Assembly (NCBI RefSeq): GCF_008710155.1 | Contig: NZ_VYPZ01000012.1 | Coordinates: forward strand, 46,264-110,263 | Direction: 5' to 3' | DNA: 64,000 nucleotides | Origin: Sphingobium limneticum | GTDB lineage: Bacteria > Pseudomonadota > Alphaproteobacteria > Sphingomonadales > Sphingomonadaceae | The notes under the pieces: model-generated | The model's database searches: none | Told to the model about the DNA's origin: nothing | Seen by the model: the letters and a program-made list of their open reading frames with translations, nothing else | Made by a program: the position numbers and the translations under genes | Shown: positions 51,517 to 60,267 of the stretch, one piece after another | How the letters are laid out: each line of letters begins with the position of its first letter | How positions within the stretch are numbered: position 1 is the stretch's first letter

Positions 51517-52806
51517 TCAATTATCCAGCGTCGCCTTGTCCTTGCGGCGCGACGGCATCATCGACTTGAAATCTATCTTGCCGAGCAGCGAGTCGCCCTT
51601 CTTGCGGGCGGCTTTGGGCGCGCCGTCAAATTGGTCGGCATCGGCCGCACCCAGCACCTGGTTCAGCATTTCGGTGCAGGCTGCGCCGACCTTGCTGCCC
51701 TTGGCGGTTTCGGCCAGCGTCTTGCCCAGCTTTGCCGCCTGCGATGCGACGCGCAGGTCGAACGGCACCATGACGTCCACCTTGCGCTCGATCGACTGCT
51801 CGAAATCCTTGCGGCTGATTTCCGGCGCGCCGGGGTGAACCCGGTTGGCGACCACCAGCAGGCGGGCCTGCGGCGCATTGCTCTTGAGCCAGGACAGGAT
51901 GCGGATCGTGTCGCGCGCGCCGGCCAGCGTCAATTCCGTGACGACCAGCGTCACATTCACGTCGGCCATCAGGTGCGGATGATGGATCAGCATGTTGCGG
52001 GGCAGGTCGATGACGCTACATTCGAAGGCCAGGCGAAATTCTTCCAACAACTGGTAGAAGGCGCCGCCATCGCTCATCATCGGCTGGCTGATCGGTGCTT
52101 CGGCGGACAGGATCGCCAGCGTGTCGCTCGCCCGCACCATGGCGCGTTCGATGAACAGGCCGTCGATGCGGCTGGGATTTTCGATCGCGTCGGTCAGGCC
52201 GCGGCCCGGCTCCAGATCCATCGCCAGCGCATTGGTGCCGAAATGGACGTCCAGGTCGAGCAGCGCGGTCGGCCGCTTCTTCTTTTCCGACAGCAGCCAG
52301 GACAGCGATGTCGCGATGCTGGAGGCACCAACGCCACCACGCGTGCCGATCACCGCCATGGTCGAATGGGGCCGTTCGGGCGCCGCGTCACGCGGGGCCA
52401 TGAACACGGCCTGCGCCTGCGCCAGTGCGTCACGCAATTGATCCGCGCCGAATGGCTTGAGCAGATAGTCCTGGATGCCGCTGGCCACCAGATCGCGATA
52501 CAGGCGTACGTCGTTGACCTGGCCGGCGGCGATCACCACCGTGCCCGGCTCGCACACTTCGGCCAGGCTGTTGATGTCGTTCAGCGGATCGCCGCTTTCG
52601 GACATGTCGACGAACAATATCTGCGGGCTGGCGGTGATGGACAGGCTCTGCACGGCATTGCGCATGCCGCCCTTGTTCACCTTTTCCGGCGCCCATCCCA
52701 GTTCGGCCGACACGGCGCGCAGCATGTCGAAACTGTGATCGTCGCAGACGAAGGCATGGAACGGATCGCGATGACCACCCAGGCCCGGTTTCCAGGGAGC
52801 ATTCAT
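51517..52806 (-). CDS. cpaE: Pilus assembly ATPase-like localisation protein CpaE/TadZ
   Basis: A 429-aa protein with an N-terminal atypical receiver-like domain (about 15-135; FVDMSESGDPLNDINSLAEV, VASGIQDYLLKPFGADQLRD) and a MinD/ParA-like ATPase domain (about 145-370) with deviant Walker A GTRGGVGASSIATSLSW and LLDLDVHFGTNALAMDL. CpaE/TadZ places the Tad machine at the cell pole. Fourth gene before the end of the operon. Confidence 0.88.
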   Translation of the reverse strand: MNAPWKPGLGGHRDPFHAFVCDDHSFDMLRAVSAELGWAPEKVNKGGMRNAVQSLSITASPQILFVDMSESGDPLNDINSLAEVCEPGTVVIAAGQVNDVRLYRDLVASGIQDYLLKPFGADQLRDALAQAQAVFMAPRDAAPERPHSTMAVIGTRGGVGASSIATSLSWLLSEKKKRPTALLDLDVHFGTNALAMDLEPGRGLTDAIENPSRIDGLFIERAMVRASDTLAILSAEAPISQPMMSDGGAFYQLLEEFRLAFECSVIDLPRNMLIHHPHLMADVNVTLVVTELTLAGARDTIRILSWLKSNAPQARLLVVANRVHPGAPEISRKDFEQSIERKVDVMVPFDLRVASQAAKLGKTLAETAKGSKVGAACTEMLNQVLGAADADQFDGAPKAARKKGDSLLGKIDFKSMMPSRRKDKATLDN

Positions 52807-52807
52807 G

Positions 52808-53458
52808 TTACTGGCCTCCCGGCGAGATTTGCTTGAGGTCGCCGGCGCCGGTCGGCGCCTTGTCGCGATAGGTGCTGATGGCGCGGTTCGACGTTACGGT
52901 CCGCAGGTCGCTGTCGGTGCCCTGGCCCCGGACCAGATCTTCCGGATTGGCGACCATCGCGGCCCAGTTGCTGTTCACGCCGCAACCGAAATTGGAACCG
53001 GCGCCCATGGCGCCATTGGTTTCCTGCTTCGCGCTCCAGTCGGGGCAGCCCGGCACGCTGGCGGTGGCCCGACGCACGATCAGGCGGACGCTGCCAGTCG
53101 GTGCCTGGCCGGCCTCTGCCGAACTGTCTTCGGCGACCAGCAGGCCGCGACGGGCCACGACATCGCCGATATCGTCGTGCAGGGCAGGGCTGTAATAGCC
53201 GCTGTCGGTGACGATCGCGATGCTGTCGCCATAGCCAAGGCCGATCGACACGAACCAGTCGTTCAGACGGATCGCTTCATTCGGCGTCAGCCCGCCGCCG
53301 GAGCCGGCCTGTACGTCGAAGACATAGGCGGCGTGGCTCACCACCGGCTGATGGATCGAATCGACGCTGCGGTTCGACCGGGGAAGGGCATGGGCGGTGA
53401 CCGGCAAAGCGATCATGGCGATGGCCGCGAGGGCCTTGAGCGACAGAGGCGTGGTCAT
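52808..53458 (-). CDS. cpaD: Pilus assembly protein CpaD
   Basis: A 216-aa exported protein with a signal peptide (MTTPLSLKALAAIAMIALPV, cut after VTAHA). CpaD-type motifs: LTPNEAIRLNDWFVSIGLGY, GSVRLIVRR, PGCPDWS, NFGCGVNSNWAAMVANPEDL. CpaD helps the secretin CpaC form in the outer membrane. Lies between cpaC and cpaE. Confidence 0.85.
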   Translation of the reverse strand: MTTPLSLKALAAIAMIALPVTAHALPRSNRSVDSIHQPVVSHAAYVFDVQAGSGGGLTPNEAIRLNDWFVSIGLGYGDSIAIVTDSGYYSPALHDDIGDVVARRGLLVAEDSSAEAGQAPTGSVRLIVRRATASVPGCPDWSAKQETNGAMGAGSNFGCGVNSNWAAMVANPEDLVRGQGTDSDLRTVTSNRAISTYRDKAPTGAGDLKQISPGGQ

Positions 53459-53473
53459 GTCTTTGTCCTTCCG

Positions 53474-54976
53474 TCAGAAACTGAAGCCGGGCGCGGCGGC
53501 GCCGGTCTTGTTCGACTTGCCGGGTGCGGCTGCCGAGACGTGTGATCCCGGTACCACGGGCGTCGATCCCGGCGCGCGGGCCGGTGCGGGGCTGCGGCCG
53601 CCGCTGATCCCGTCATTGCCCTGTTGCAGCAGCAGGCCCTGCGCCTGCGTGGCGTTGCGGAAGCCGTCGGTCGGCAGGCGCACGTCGGAAGCGTTCATCG
53701 GCTTGGCGAGATAGGGCGTGACGACGATGACCAGCTCGGTTTCGTTGCGCTGGAAGGAGCGCGACTTGAACAGGCTGCCCAGGATCGGAATATCGCCAAG
53801 GCCCGGCACCTTGTTCACCGTGTTGCCGGTTTGGCTGTTCAGCAGGCCGGCGATCATGAAGGCCTGCCCCGAACCCAGTTCCACCGTCGTTTCGGCGGTG
53901 CGGCTCTTGAGCGCGGGCACGGACGAATTGACCGTGAAGTCCAGGCTGGACACGGTCGGCCTGACGCGCAGCGAAATGCGCCCGTCGGCCAACACGGTCG
54001 GCGTGAACGCCAGCTGCACGCCATATTGCTTGAATTCGATGCTGTTGCCGTTGTTGGCGCCGTTGTTGACCGTGTAGGGATATTCGCCGCCGGCCAGGAA
54101 GCTGGCGGTTTCGCCCGACAGGGACGTCAGGTTGGGCTGGGCCAAGGTGGTGGCGAGGCCACTCGATTCGGCAAGGTCCAGCGCAGCGGCAATATCCATG
54201 CCCAGCAATTTGGCGACGAAGCCGAGTGAGGTCGTCCCATCGGTGGGGCTGTTGAACGTCCAGGACCGGGTGATGTCGTTGGCAGCACCGGTCGTCGACG
54301 AGTTCGTCTGGAAAGCGCGATCGGCGCGGTTGAAATAGCCGCTGAAGCTGCCCGATCCGGTGCCCAGGCCGGTCACATTCATGCCGATCTTGTGGCCGAT
54401 ATCCTTGCTGACTTCGGCGATCTTGACCTGCAGCATGACTTGCAGCGGTGTCGCCATGCGCAGGCGGCTGACCACGGTTACGTCCTTGCCGACGAAGGCC
54501 TGCGTCAGCCGTTCGGCCTCCGCTGCATCCTCTGGCGCCTGGATCGTGCCGGTCAGCAGGATCATGCCGTTCATCTTGTTGACCGCAATTTCCGCGCCGG
54601 GCATCGCCAAATGGAGCATGTCGTCGATGCTGGTCAGGTTGTTGCCGACCCGCACCGTGCCCGAAAACAGGACTTTGCCATTGGTCGCGGTGACGAAGAC
54701 GGTGGTTTCGCCCGGCTTTTTGGCGATCAGATAAAGCTGGTTCTGCGACCGGACATGGACGTCGACGACTTCGGGATCGGCGATCACCACGTCGGACATC
54801 TTGGCCGTCAGGTTGACGACCCGGCTGCCACCCACCGACAACAGGATCGCATTATCCTGTGCGCTGGAGGGGGCGGCATTGAGCGCGGTGGTCGGCGCGG
54901 CGATCGCGGCGACCGCCAGGCCCAGCGCGATTGCCGGAGCGGCAAGGCGCGGGGCGCGATTGTGCAGGCTCTTCAT
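53474..54976 (-). CDS. cpaC: Outer membrane secretin CpaC/RcpA
   Basis: A 500-aa secretin that forms the outer membrane pore for the Tad pilus. Signal peptide (to about residue 35), N-terminal pilus-secretin domain (VVNLTAKMSDVVIADPEVVD, KKPGETTVFVTATNGKVLF), BON-like domain (LTGTIQAPEDAAEAERL) and the secretin core (about 215-440) with LRVRPTVSSLDF, AFMIAGLLNSQTGNTVNKVP and GLGDIPILGSLFKS, then ELVIVVTPYLAKPM. Confidence 0.92.
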   Translation of the reverse strand: MKSLHNRAPRLAAPAIALGLAVAAIAAPTTALNAAPSSAQDNAILLSVGGSRVVNLTAKMSDVVIADPEVVDVHVRSQNQLYLIAKKPGETTVFVTATNGKVLFSGTVRVGNNLTSIDDMLHLAMPGAEIAVNKMNGMILLTGTIQAPEDAAEAERLTQAFVGKDVTVVSRLRMATPLQVMLQVKIAEVSKDIGHKIGMNVTGLGTGSGSFSGYFNRADRAFQTNSSTTGAANDITRSWTFNSPTDGTTSLGFVAKLLGMDIAAALDLAESSGLATTLAQPNLTSLSGETASFLAGGEYPYTVNNGANNGNSIEFKQYGVQLAFTPTVLADGRISLRVRPTVSSLDFTVNSSVPALKSRTAETTVELGSGQAFMIAGLLNSQTGNTVNKVPGLGDIPILGSLFKSRSFQRNETELVIVVTPYLAKPMNASDVRLPTDGFRNATQAQGLLLQQGNDGISGGRSPAPARAPGSTPVVPGSHVSAAAPGKSNKTGAAAPGFSF

Positions 54977-54977
54977 C

Positions 54978-55991
54978 TCACTTCCCCCCGACCGGAACTT
55001 CGGTCACGTTGGTGCCGCGCGCCACGCGGATCACCGGGCCTTTGAAGGCGACGGTGCCGGCCGGTGCGCCATTGGCGGCGACGGCTGCTGACATGGGTGC
55101 TTCGGTCTTGGCGGGTACCGAGCTGCGCTGGTAGCGCGACACGTCGGCGCCGGTGGAATAGGTGGAACCGCGATCGACCGGGCGGGCGGCCAGCTTGGCG
55201 ATGATCGCCTTTTCGGCGTTCGCATTGGCATTGCCGGGCAGATCGACGTCGGTGCCCGCGATCGCCGCGTCCAGATCCGACGCATTGTCGGCGATGGAGC
55301 GGAGCGACATGGAAAGCGACCCGATGGTCTGCGACACGGCGATCTTTTCGGCGATCTTGGGCGTCACTTCGATCGTGACGTTGGAATAGGTGCGGACCTC
55401 GGGCTTGCCGTCGGCGCCCATCGCATCCATGCGCTGGTCGGTGGCGAGCACGCGCAGGTTGCGCAGGATCGTTTCGGATACCTTCAGCGGATCGCCGTCA
55501 CCCCCGCCATTGACGCTCTGCGTCAGGACAAGGTCGATGCGGTCGCCCGGAAAGACGAAGCCGGCGACCGAACTTTGCGCCGACACCGGCACCGTCACGG
55601 CGCGCATGCCCGGGCCGAGGGCTGCGGCCAGGAAACCGCGATCGCCGGGCTTGACGATGGCGCCCTGGGTCAGCGGCTGCCCTGCGGTGATGGCGCTGCG
55701 CACGACGCTGCCGGCCAGCTTGGCAGGATCGGCCTGACCGCGCAGATAATAGGCCTGCTCGATCAGATCCTTGGGCCAGGGCTGAAACCGAAAGCTTTCC
55801 GCGTCCAGGATGGTGCCCACGGGCAGGGCCTTGGTCGCGACCAGAACGTGCGGCTGGTCTGCTTCGACCGGCATGTTTGCGGCGGTGACCTGCGGCGTGC
55901 TCGACGAACTCAACATGCTGCGCGCAAGCAAGGCTGTAGTGACCGCTATGATAAGCGCCCCCACCAGCAGCACGATCTTCTTAGCATCCAT
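54978..55991 (-). CDS. cpaB: Flp pilus assembly protein CpaB/RcpC
   Basis: A 337-aa protein with one N-terminal span (KKIVLLVGALIIAVTTALLA) and an SAF/RcpC domain: VLVATKALPVGTILDAESFR, AGSVVRSAITAGQPLTQGAI and RAVTVPVSAQSSVAGFVFPG, then GDRIDLVLTQSV. It works with the secretin in the periplasm. ATG at 55991 (MDAKKIVLL) is preferred over an in-frame start upstream. One base before the cpaC start region. Confidence 0.9.
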   Translation of the reverse strand: MDAKKIVLLVGALIIAVTTALLARSMLSSSSTPQVTAANMPVEADQPHVLVATKALPVGTILDAESFRFQPWPKDLIEQAYYLRGQADPAKLAGSVVRSAITAGQPLTQGAIVKPGDRGFLAAALGPGMRAVTVPVSAQSSVAGFVFPGDRIDLVLTQSVNGGGDGDPLKVSETILRNLRVLATDQRMDAMGADGKPEVRTYSNVTIEVTPKIAEKIAVSQTIGSLSMSLRSIADNASDLDAAIAGTDVDLPGNANANAEKAIIAKLAARPVDRGSTYSTGADVSRYQRSSVPAKTEAPMSAAVAANGAPAGTVAFKGPVIRVARGTNVTEVPVGGK

Positions 55992-56042
55992 GACGAAATT
56001 CGCCTCCCTCAAATGGGTGCACTGCCCCCAGTGCCCCACTCA

Positions 56043-56516
56043 TCACGCAAAATGGTTAAGATATCGTTCGCCAAGCAACCAAAGGGCTGAGATGGAGATG
56101 GCGACGCCATAGGGTATTTCGGGTTGCCCCGGCTTTTTGCTCATCCGGTGGTGTATGACCGTGACGATGGTAACCAGCCCGCCCAGCATCGCCATCAGGA
56201 CGATCAGGGACAGCACGGCCTGCCACGGGAACCATAGCGCCAGCGCGCCGAGCAGCTTTACGTCGCCGCCGCCCATCATCCCGGCCGCAAAGAGCGCGGC
56301 GAACAGGGTGAAGACGATGGCGCCGACAAGCAGTTGCACGGCCATGCCGGGCCACGGCTCCAGTCCGCAGGCCAGCCACCACAAGGGGGCCAGCGCCGCG
56401 ACGGCCAGATTCAACCGATTGGAAATGATGCGGGATCGCAAATCGGTGATCGCCGCCGCAATCAGCAGCGCGCTCAAGGCGCCGATCAGCGCGATCTGGA
56501 AAAATTCCCCCGTCAT
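56043..56516 (-). CDS. cpaA: Prepilin peptidase CpaA/TadV
   Basis: A 157-aa aspartic prepilin peptidase (type A24) with the two catalytic Asp motifs ITDLRSRIISN and MMGGGDVKLLGA, embedded in about five or six membrane spans; short form without the methyltransferase domain. It processes Flp pilins. First gene of the operon; there is no pilin gene in front of it, contrary to the Caulobacter order. Confidence 0.9.
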   Translation of the reverse strand: MTGEFFQIALIGALSALLIAAAITDLRSRIISNRLNLAVAALAPLWWLACGLEPWPGMAVQLLVGAIVFTLFAALFAAGMMGGGDVKLLGALALWFPWQAVLSLIVLMAMLGGLVTIVTVIHHRMSKKPGQPEIPYGVAISISALWLLGERYLNHFA

Positions 56517-56566
56517 GGGGCTTAGGCCCTAGACCATATGGCTTACCAAAGGGTAACCATCGGGCG

Positions 56567-57517
56567 ATGGATTCACCCGACTTTCCTACAGCCGCTTTCG
56601 ACCGGCGCGCCTGGCCGATGGGCGGGCGGCTGGATTATTGGCATGCGCCCGACGGCTGGCCGGTCCGCCGCTATCGATTGGGGTCGGGTGCGCGTGGCCG
56701 CATGCTGGTGCTGGGCGGGCGCGGCGACATGATCGAAAAATATCTGGAGGTGATCCACCATTGGGCGTCGCGCGGCTGGGCCGTGACCAGCTTCGACTGG
56801 CGCGGGCAGGGGGGATCGGGCCGGCTGACCGACGATCCGCTATGCGGCCATATTGGCGACTTTGCCGACTGGATCGCGGACCTAGGCGCGCTGGCGGTCG
56901 ATTGGCGCGCGGAGGGGGAGGGGCCGACCGCAATGGTGGCGCACTCCATGGGCGGTCATATGCTGGTCCGCGCGCTGGCGGAGGGGATGACCCCGCCGGA
57001 TGCCGCCGCCGTGGTGGCGCCGATGCTGGGCGTCCATACCGCCCCGCTGCCGCGCTGGCTGGCGGTGGGAATCGCCCGTGCGATGGTGCGCAGCGGCCAT
57101 GGCGAGGACCGCGCCTGGACGCAGAAGGAACAGTCGGAACGGCAGCGCAAGATGCGGCAAAAGCGGCTGACGCACGATCCGGACCGTTATGCCGACGAAA
57201 TCTGGTGGCGCGACCATAGCCGGGAGATCGCGCTGGGACCGCCCAGCTGGACCTGGGTATTGCAGGCGCTGGAATCGACACGGGCGCTGGAACGGTCGGA
57301 AGCGGTCGCACGCATAGCCACGCCGATGCTGATCCTGGCGACGGCGGTGGATCAGCTGGTATCCACGCCCGCCATCCGGCGGGTCGCGGCGCGCATTGCG
57401 ACGGCGCGGCTGCATGTCTATGGGCCCGAAGCCGCGCATGAAATATTGCGCGAACTGGACCCGGTCCGGCTCGATGCGCTGGCCCGGATCGACGCTTTCC
57501 TGGACGAGACTGCTTGA
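56567..57517 (+). CDS. Alpha/beta hydrolase, lysophospholipase-like
   Basis: A 316-aa serine hydrolase. Oxyanion loop LVLGGRGDMIEKYLEVIHHW, SFDWRGQGGSGR, nucleophile elbow VAHSMGGHM, acid in ATAVDQLVS and a late His in GPEAAHEIL. Closest pattern is PldB-like lysophospholipase/monoglyceride lipase (serine aminopeptidase S33 fold). Divergent from the tad operon (50 nt gap). Overlaps or abuts the next gene. Confidence 0.87.
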   Translation: MDSPDFPTAAFDRRAWPMGGRLDYWHAPDGWPVRRYRLGSGARGRMLVLGGRGDMIEKYLEVIHHWASRGWAVTSFDWRGQGGSGRLTDDPLCGHIGDFADWIADLGALAVDWRAEGEGPTAMVAHSMGGHMLVRALAEGMTPPDAAAVVAPMLGVHTAPLPRWLAVGIARAMVRSGHGEDRAWTQKEQSERQRKMRQKRLTHDPDRYADEIWWRDHSREIALGPPSWTWVLQALESTRALERSEAVARIATPMLILATAVDQLVSTPAIRRVAARIATARLHVYGPEAAHEILRELDPVRLDALARIDAFLDETA

Positions 57518-58635
57518 GGCGGAATGGGCCGTTGAATCATCCCGATATCGTGATCGTGGGCGGCGGCATGGCCGGCGCCAGCCTTGGCGCGCAGCTGGCC
57601 GCCCATGCCCGCGTGCTGATATTGGAGATGGAGGATAGCGCGGGCTATCACGCCACCGGCCGTTCGGTTGCCTTTTGGGAAGAAACCTATGGCGGTCCGC
57701 TGGTCCAGCCGCTGACGACCGCGTCGGGGCCTTATCTGACCAATCCCGATCCCGACTTCCACGACCGCAGCTTCCTGTCGCCACGCCGCGCGCTTCATGT
57801 CGGCCGGGCGGAGGATGCGCCCTGGCGCGACGCTTTGATGGATGGATTTGCCGGTAAGGTCGATCTGCGCGCCGTCGATCCCGCATCGTTGATGCCGGGG
57901 CTGCGGCCGGACTGGACGATCGGCGTGCTGGAGGAAAGCTGCCAGGATATCGATGTCGCGGCGCTGCATCAGGCCCATCTGCGCCGCTTCCGCCGGTTGG
58001 GCGGGGAAATCAGGCTGGCGACGCGTCTGACGGCTGCTCGTTCCGAAGGCGGTGGCTGGCAGGTGGATAGCGGGGCGGAGATCATCCGTTGCGGCCTGCT
58101 GGTTAATGCGGCCGGTGCCTGGGCGGATCAGGTCGCGACCGTCTGCGGCGTGCGGCCGATCGGCATCACGCCGCTGCGTCGGACGGTGGTGCAATTGCAT
58201 ATCCCCGGCCTGTCCTCGCCCGATCTGCCGCGCCTGATGGATTTGCGTTCGCGCTTCTATTTCAAGCCGGAAGGGCGCGACCGCGTGTGGCTGACCCCGC
58301 ATGACGAGGTGCCGTCGCCCCCCTGTGATGCCGCGCCCGAAGAGCTGGCCGTGGCGCAGGCGATCGCCTTGTTTCAGCAAGCGGTCGACTGGCCGATCGC
58401 GGCGGTCGAGCATAAATGGGCGGGCCTGCGCAGCTTCGCGCCCGATCGCGCGCCGGTCTATGGCTTCGACCCCGACAGTCCGGGCTTCTTCTGGTTCGCG
58501 GGGCAGGGCGGTTTCGGCATCCAGACTTCGCCCGCAGCAGCGCTGCTAGGGGCCGCGCTCATCACCGGCAATGCGCCGCCCGCCGCCATTGCCAAGCTCG
58601 ATTCGCGCCCCTATTCTCCAGCTCGATTTCGCTGA
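57514..58635 (+). CDS. FAD-dependent amino acid oxidase-type oxidoreductase
   Basis: A 373-aa DAO-family flavoprotein. Dinucleotide motif DIVIVGGGMAGASLGAQLAA at the N-terminus, GYHATGRSVAFWEETYGG, LVNAAGAWADQVA in the middle and FFWFAGQGGFGIQTSPAAA for FAD at the C-terminus. The TTG at 57514 overlaps the upstream TGA as TTGA; another TTG at 57532 is possible and would be 18 nt later. Substrate could be a D-amino acid, sarcosine or a related imine; not decidable. Confidence 0.82.
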   Translation: MRRNGPLNHPDIVIVGGGMAGASLGAQLAAHARVLILEMEDSAGYHATGRSVAFWEETYGGPLVQPLTTASGPYLTNPDPDFHDRSFLSPRRALHVGRAEDAPWRDALMDGFAGKVDLRAVDPASLMPGLRPDWTIGVLEESCQDIDVAALHQAHLRRFRRLGGEIRLATRLTAARSEGGGWQVDSGAEIIRCGLLVNAAGAWADQVATVCGVRPIGITPLRRTVVQLHIPGLSSPDLPRLMDLRSRFYFKPEGRDRVWLTPHDEVPSPPCDAAPEELAVAQAIALFQQAVDWPIAAVEHKWAGLRSFAPDRAPVYGFDPDSPGFFWFAGQGGFGIQTSPAAALLGAALITGNAPPAAIAKLDSRPYSPARFR

Positions 58636-58658
58636 CGCAACGAGTCTGGAGATGTCCC

Positions 58659-58835
58659 ATGGCGCACAAGTTCGTGATCGAGAAGAACAAGGCCGGCGAG
58701 TTCGTCGCCAAGTTCAAATATAATAGCGAAACGATCTTCTGGACCGAAGGCTATGCCAGCAAGGCCGGCGCGAAAAATGCGATCGAATCGGTGCTGAAGA
58801 ACGGCCCGGGCGCCCCGGTCGAAGAGGCCGAATAA
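58659..58835 (+). CDS. YegP family protein (DUF1508)
   Basis: A 58-aa protein with one copy of the YegP repeat: FVIEKNKAGEFVAKFKYNSE, ETIFWTEGYASKAGAKNAIE, SVLKNGPGAPVEE. Many relatives carry two copies; this is a single-repeat form. CTGGAGA at 58646-58652 sets the start. Role unknown, reported only as a small stress-related fold. Confidence 0.87.
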   Translation: MAHKFVIEKNKAGEFVAKFKYNSETIFWTEGYASKAGAKNAIESVLKNGPGAPVEEAE

Positions 58836-58851
58836 GCGACGCTGCTTCCGA

Positions 58852-60159
58852 TCAGTCCCGCATCGCGCGGCGGCTGGCCAGCCCCATCATCGCAAATCCG
58901 GCGAGCGACGCGGCGATATTGGCCATCGCCGCGCCCTTCGTGCTGTACAGCGGCAGTAGCGCCGATTGCAGGGCCAGCAGCAACAGGGTCGATACGAAGG
59001 TGATGCGCAGCGACAGGCCGGCCCGGTCGGTCGCCATCAGCAGCGGGCGATAGCTGACCCCGATCAGGTCGATGCAGGCCGCAACCCCCAGCATCAGCAG
59101 CAGCGGATAGGCCGGCAGGAAATCCTTGCCCGCGATCAGCCCCAGCAGCGGATGGCCGATGGTGACGATCAGGCCGATGATCACCGCGCCCGCCACCAGC
59201 GCCAGCCTGTTGGTGCGGCGGAACAGCGCGCTCAGCGCTTCCTTCCCGTGGCTGCTGGTGCGCGACAGTTCGACGAAGATGCTGCGCGAAAGGAGACTGC
59301 TGATCTTGGTCAGCGAATTGGCGAGTTGGTTGGCGAGGCGATAGAGGCCCGCCCCGGTCGGCCCGACAAAGGCGCCCACGATCAGCACCGCGACCTGCTG
59401 GCCGATGGAAGAAAGGCTGGTTTGCAGGTTGGTGGCGGTCAGAAAGCCGATGATGCCGGGATTTTCCGTCCGCGCGTCCAATGCTCGTCCCGCGCGCCAG
59501 CTGCCGATCCGCCCGCGCCCGACCTTGAGAGCCAATTGCCAGTAGCTCAAGGCGCAGAGCAGTTCGGCAAAGGCCCAGGCGATCAGGAAGCCGCTGATGT
59601 TCGGCATCATCGCCAGCGCCACGCCTGCGCCGATCATGCGGCCGACCGGGATCATAGTTTCGGCGAAGGCGGCCGAATCGAACCTGTCGAACAGGCGTAG
59701 CACGCCGGTCGGGCTGGACCGGATGGTGATCATCATCACCATGCAAAAGGCCCAGACCTGCCACCCCATGTCCGGCCCGATTTCCAGCAGGTTGCCGAAT
59801 AGCAGGATGATGGCGGCGGCGATCAGCCCGCCCGCGAGTGCAGAGCCAAGGTCGATCAGGATGCAGAAACGCAGCACGCGATTGAGCGCATCGCCATTCC
59901 CGCTCGCCAGATGCGGCTGGCCGTAGCGCACGACGATCTGCCAGCTGTCGAAACTCACCAGCGTCTTGATGACGTTGGCGGCGCTCAGCACCAGCGCGAA
60001 ACGGCCGAAATCCTCCACCCCCAGCGTGCGGGTCACGATGGCCAGATAGGCGAGGCTCAGCACCGCGCCCACGCCCTTGCCGCCCAGCAGCCAGCCGGTA
60101 TTGGCCAGGATACGGGCGAACCCGTCGCCAGCGGCTCCCGATCCGCGCTTGAACATCAT
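58852..60159 (-). CDS. Polysaccharide/lipid flippase (Wzx/MATE-like)
   Basis: A 435-aa polytopic membrane protein with about 12-14 spans in the polysaccharide transporter (PST/MOP) pattern: LANTGWLLGGKGVGAVLSLA, TRTLGVEDFGRFALVLSAAN, RVLRFCILIDLGSALAGGLI, GPTGAGLYRLANQLANSLTK. Such proteins flip undecaprenyl-linked glycans. It heads a group of genes for a possible phosphodiester polymer (nucleotidyltransferase, CDP-alcohol transferase, TagB-like), so it may move that product. Confidence 0.85.
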   Translation of the reverse strand: MMFKRGSGAAGDGFARILANTGWLLGGKGVGAVLSLAYLAIVTRTLGVEDFGRFALVLSAANVIKTLVSFDSWQIVVRYGQPHLASGNGDALNRVLRFCILIDLGSALAGGLIAAAIILLFGNLLEIGPDMGWQVWAFCMVMMITIRSSPTGVLRLFDRFDSAAFAETMIPVGRMIGAGVALAMMPNISGFLIAWAFAELLCALSYWQLALKVGRGRIGSWRAGRALDARTENPGIIGFLTATNLQTSLSSIGQQVAVLIVGAFVGPTGAGLYRLANQLANSLTKISSLLSRSIFVELSRTSSHGKEALSALFRRTNRLALVAGAVIIGLIVTIGHPLLGLIAGKDFLPAYPLLLMLGVAACIDLIGVSYRPLLMATDRAGLSLRITFVSTLLLLALQSALLPLYSTKGAAMANIAASLAGFAMMGLASRRAMRD

Positions 60160-60267
60160 GACTCCATAGGACCGAAGGAGGGTTGGGCAGGTCGCGCTTT
60201 AGGCGAGCGAAAGATCGAGTGCAAATGCCGCCTTTTTTTCGGCCAAATTGGCTTCTAAAGCGCGGAC

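Noticed and set aside
50356..52836. 826-aa plus-strand open frame opposite tadB and cpaE
   Set aside because: Shadow frame over well-supported tad genes; His/Arg/Gln-rich low-complexity product without motifs.
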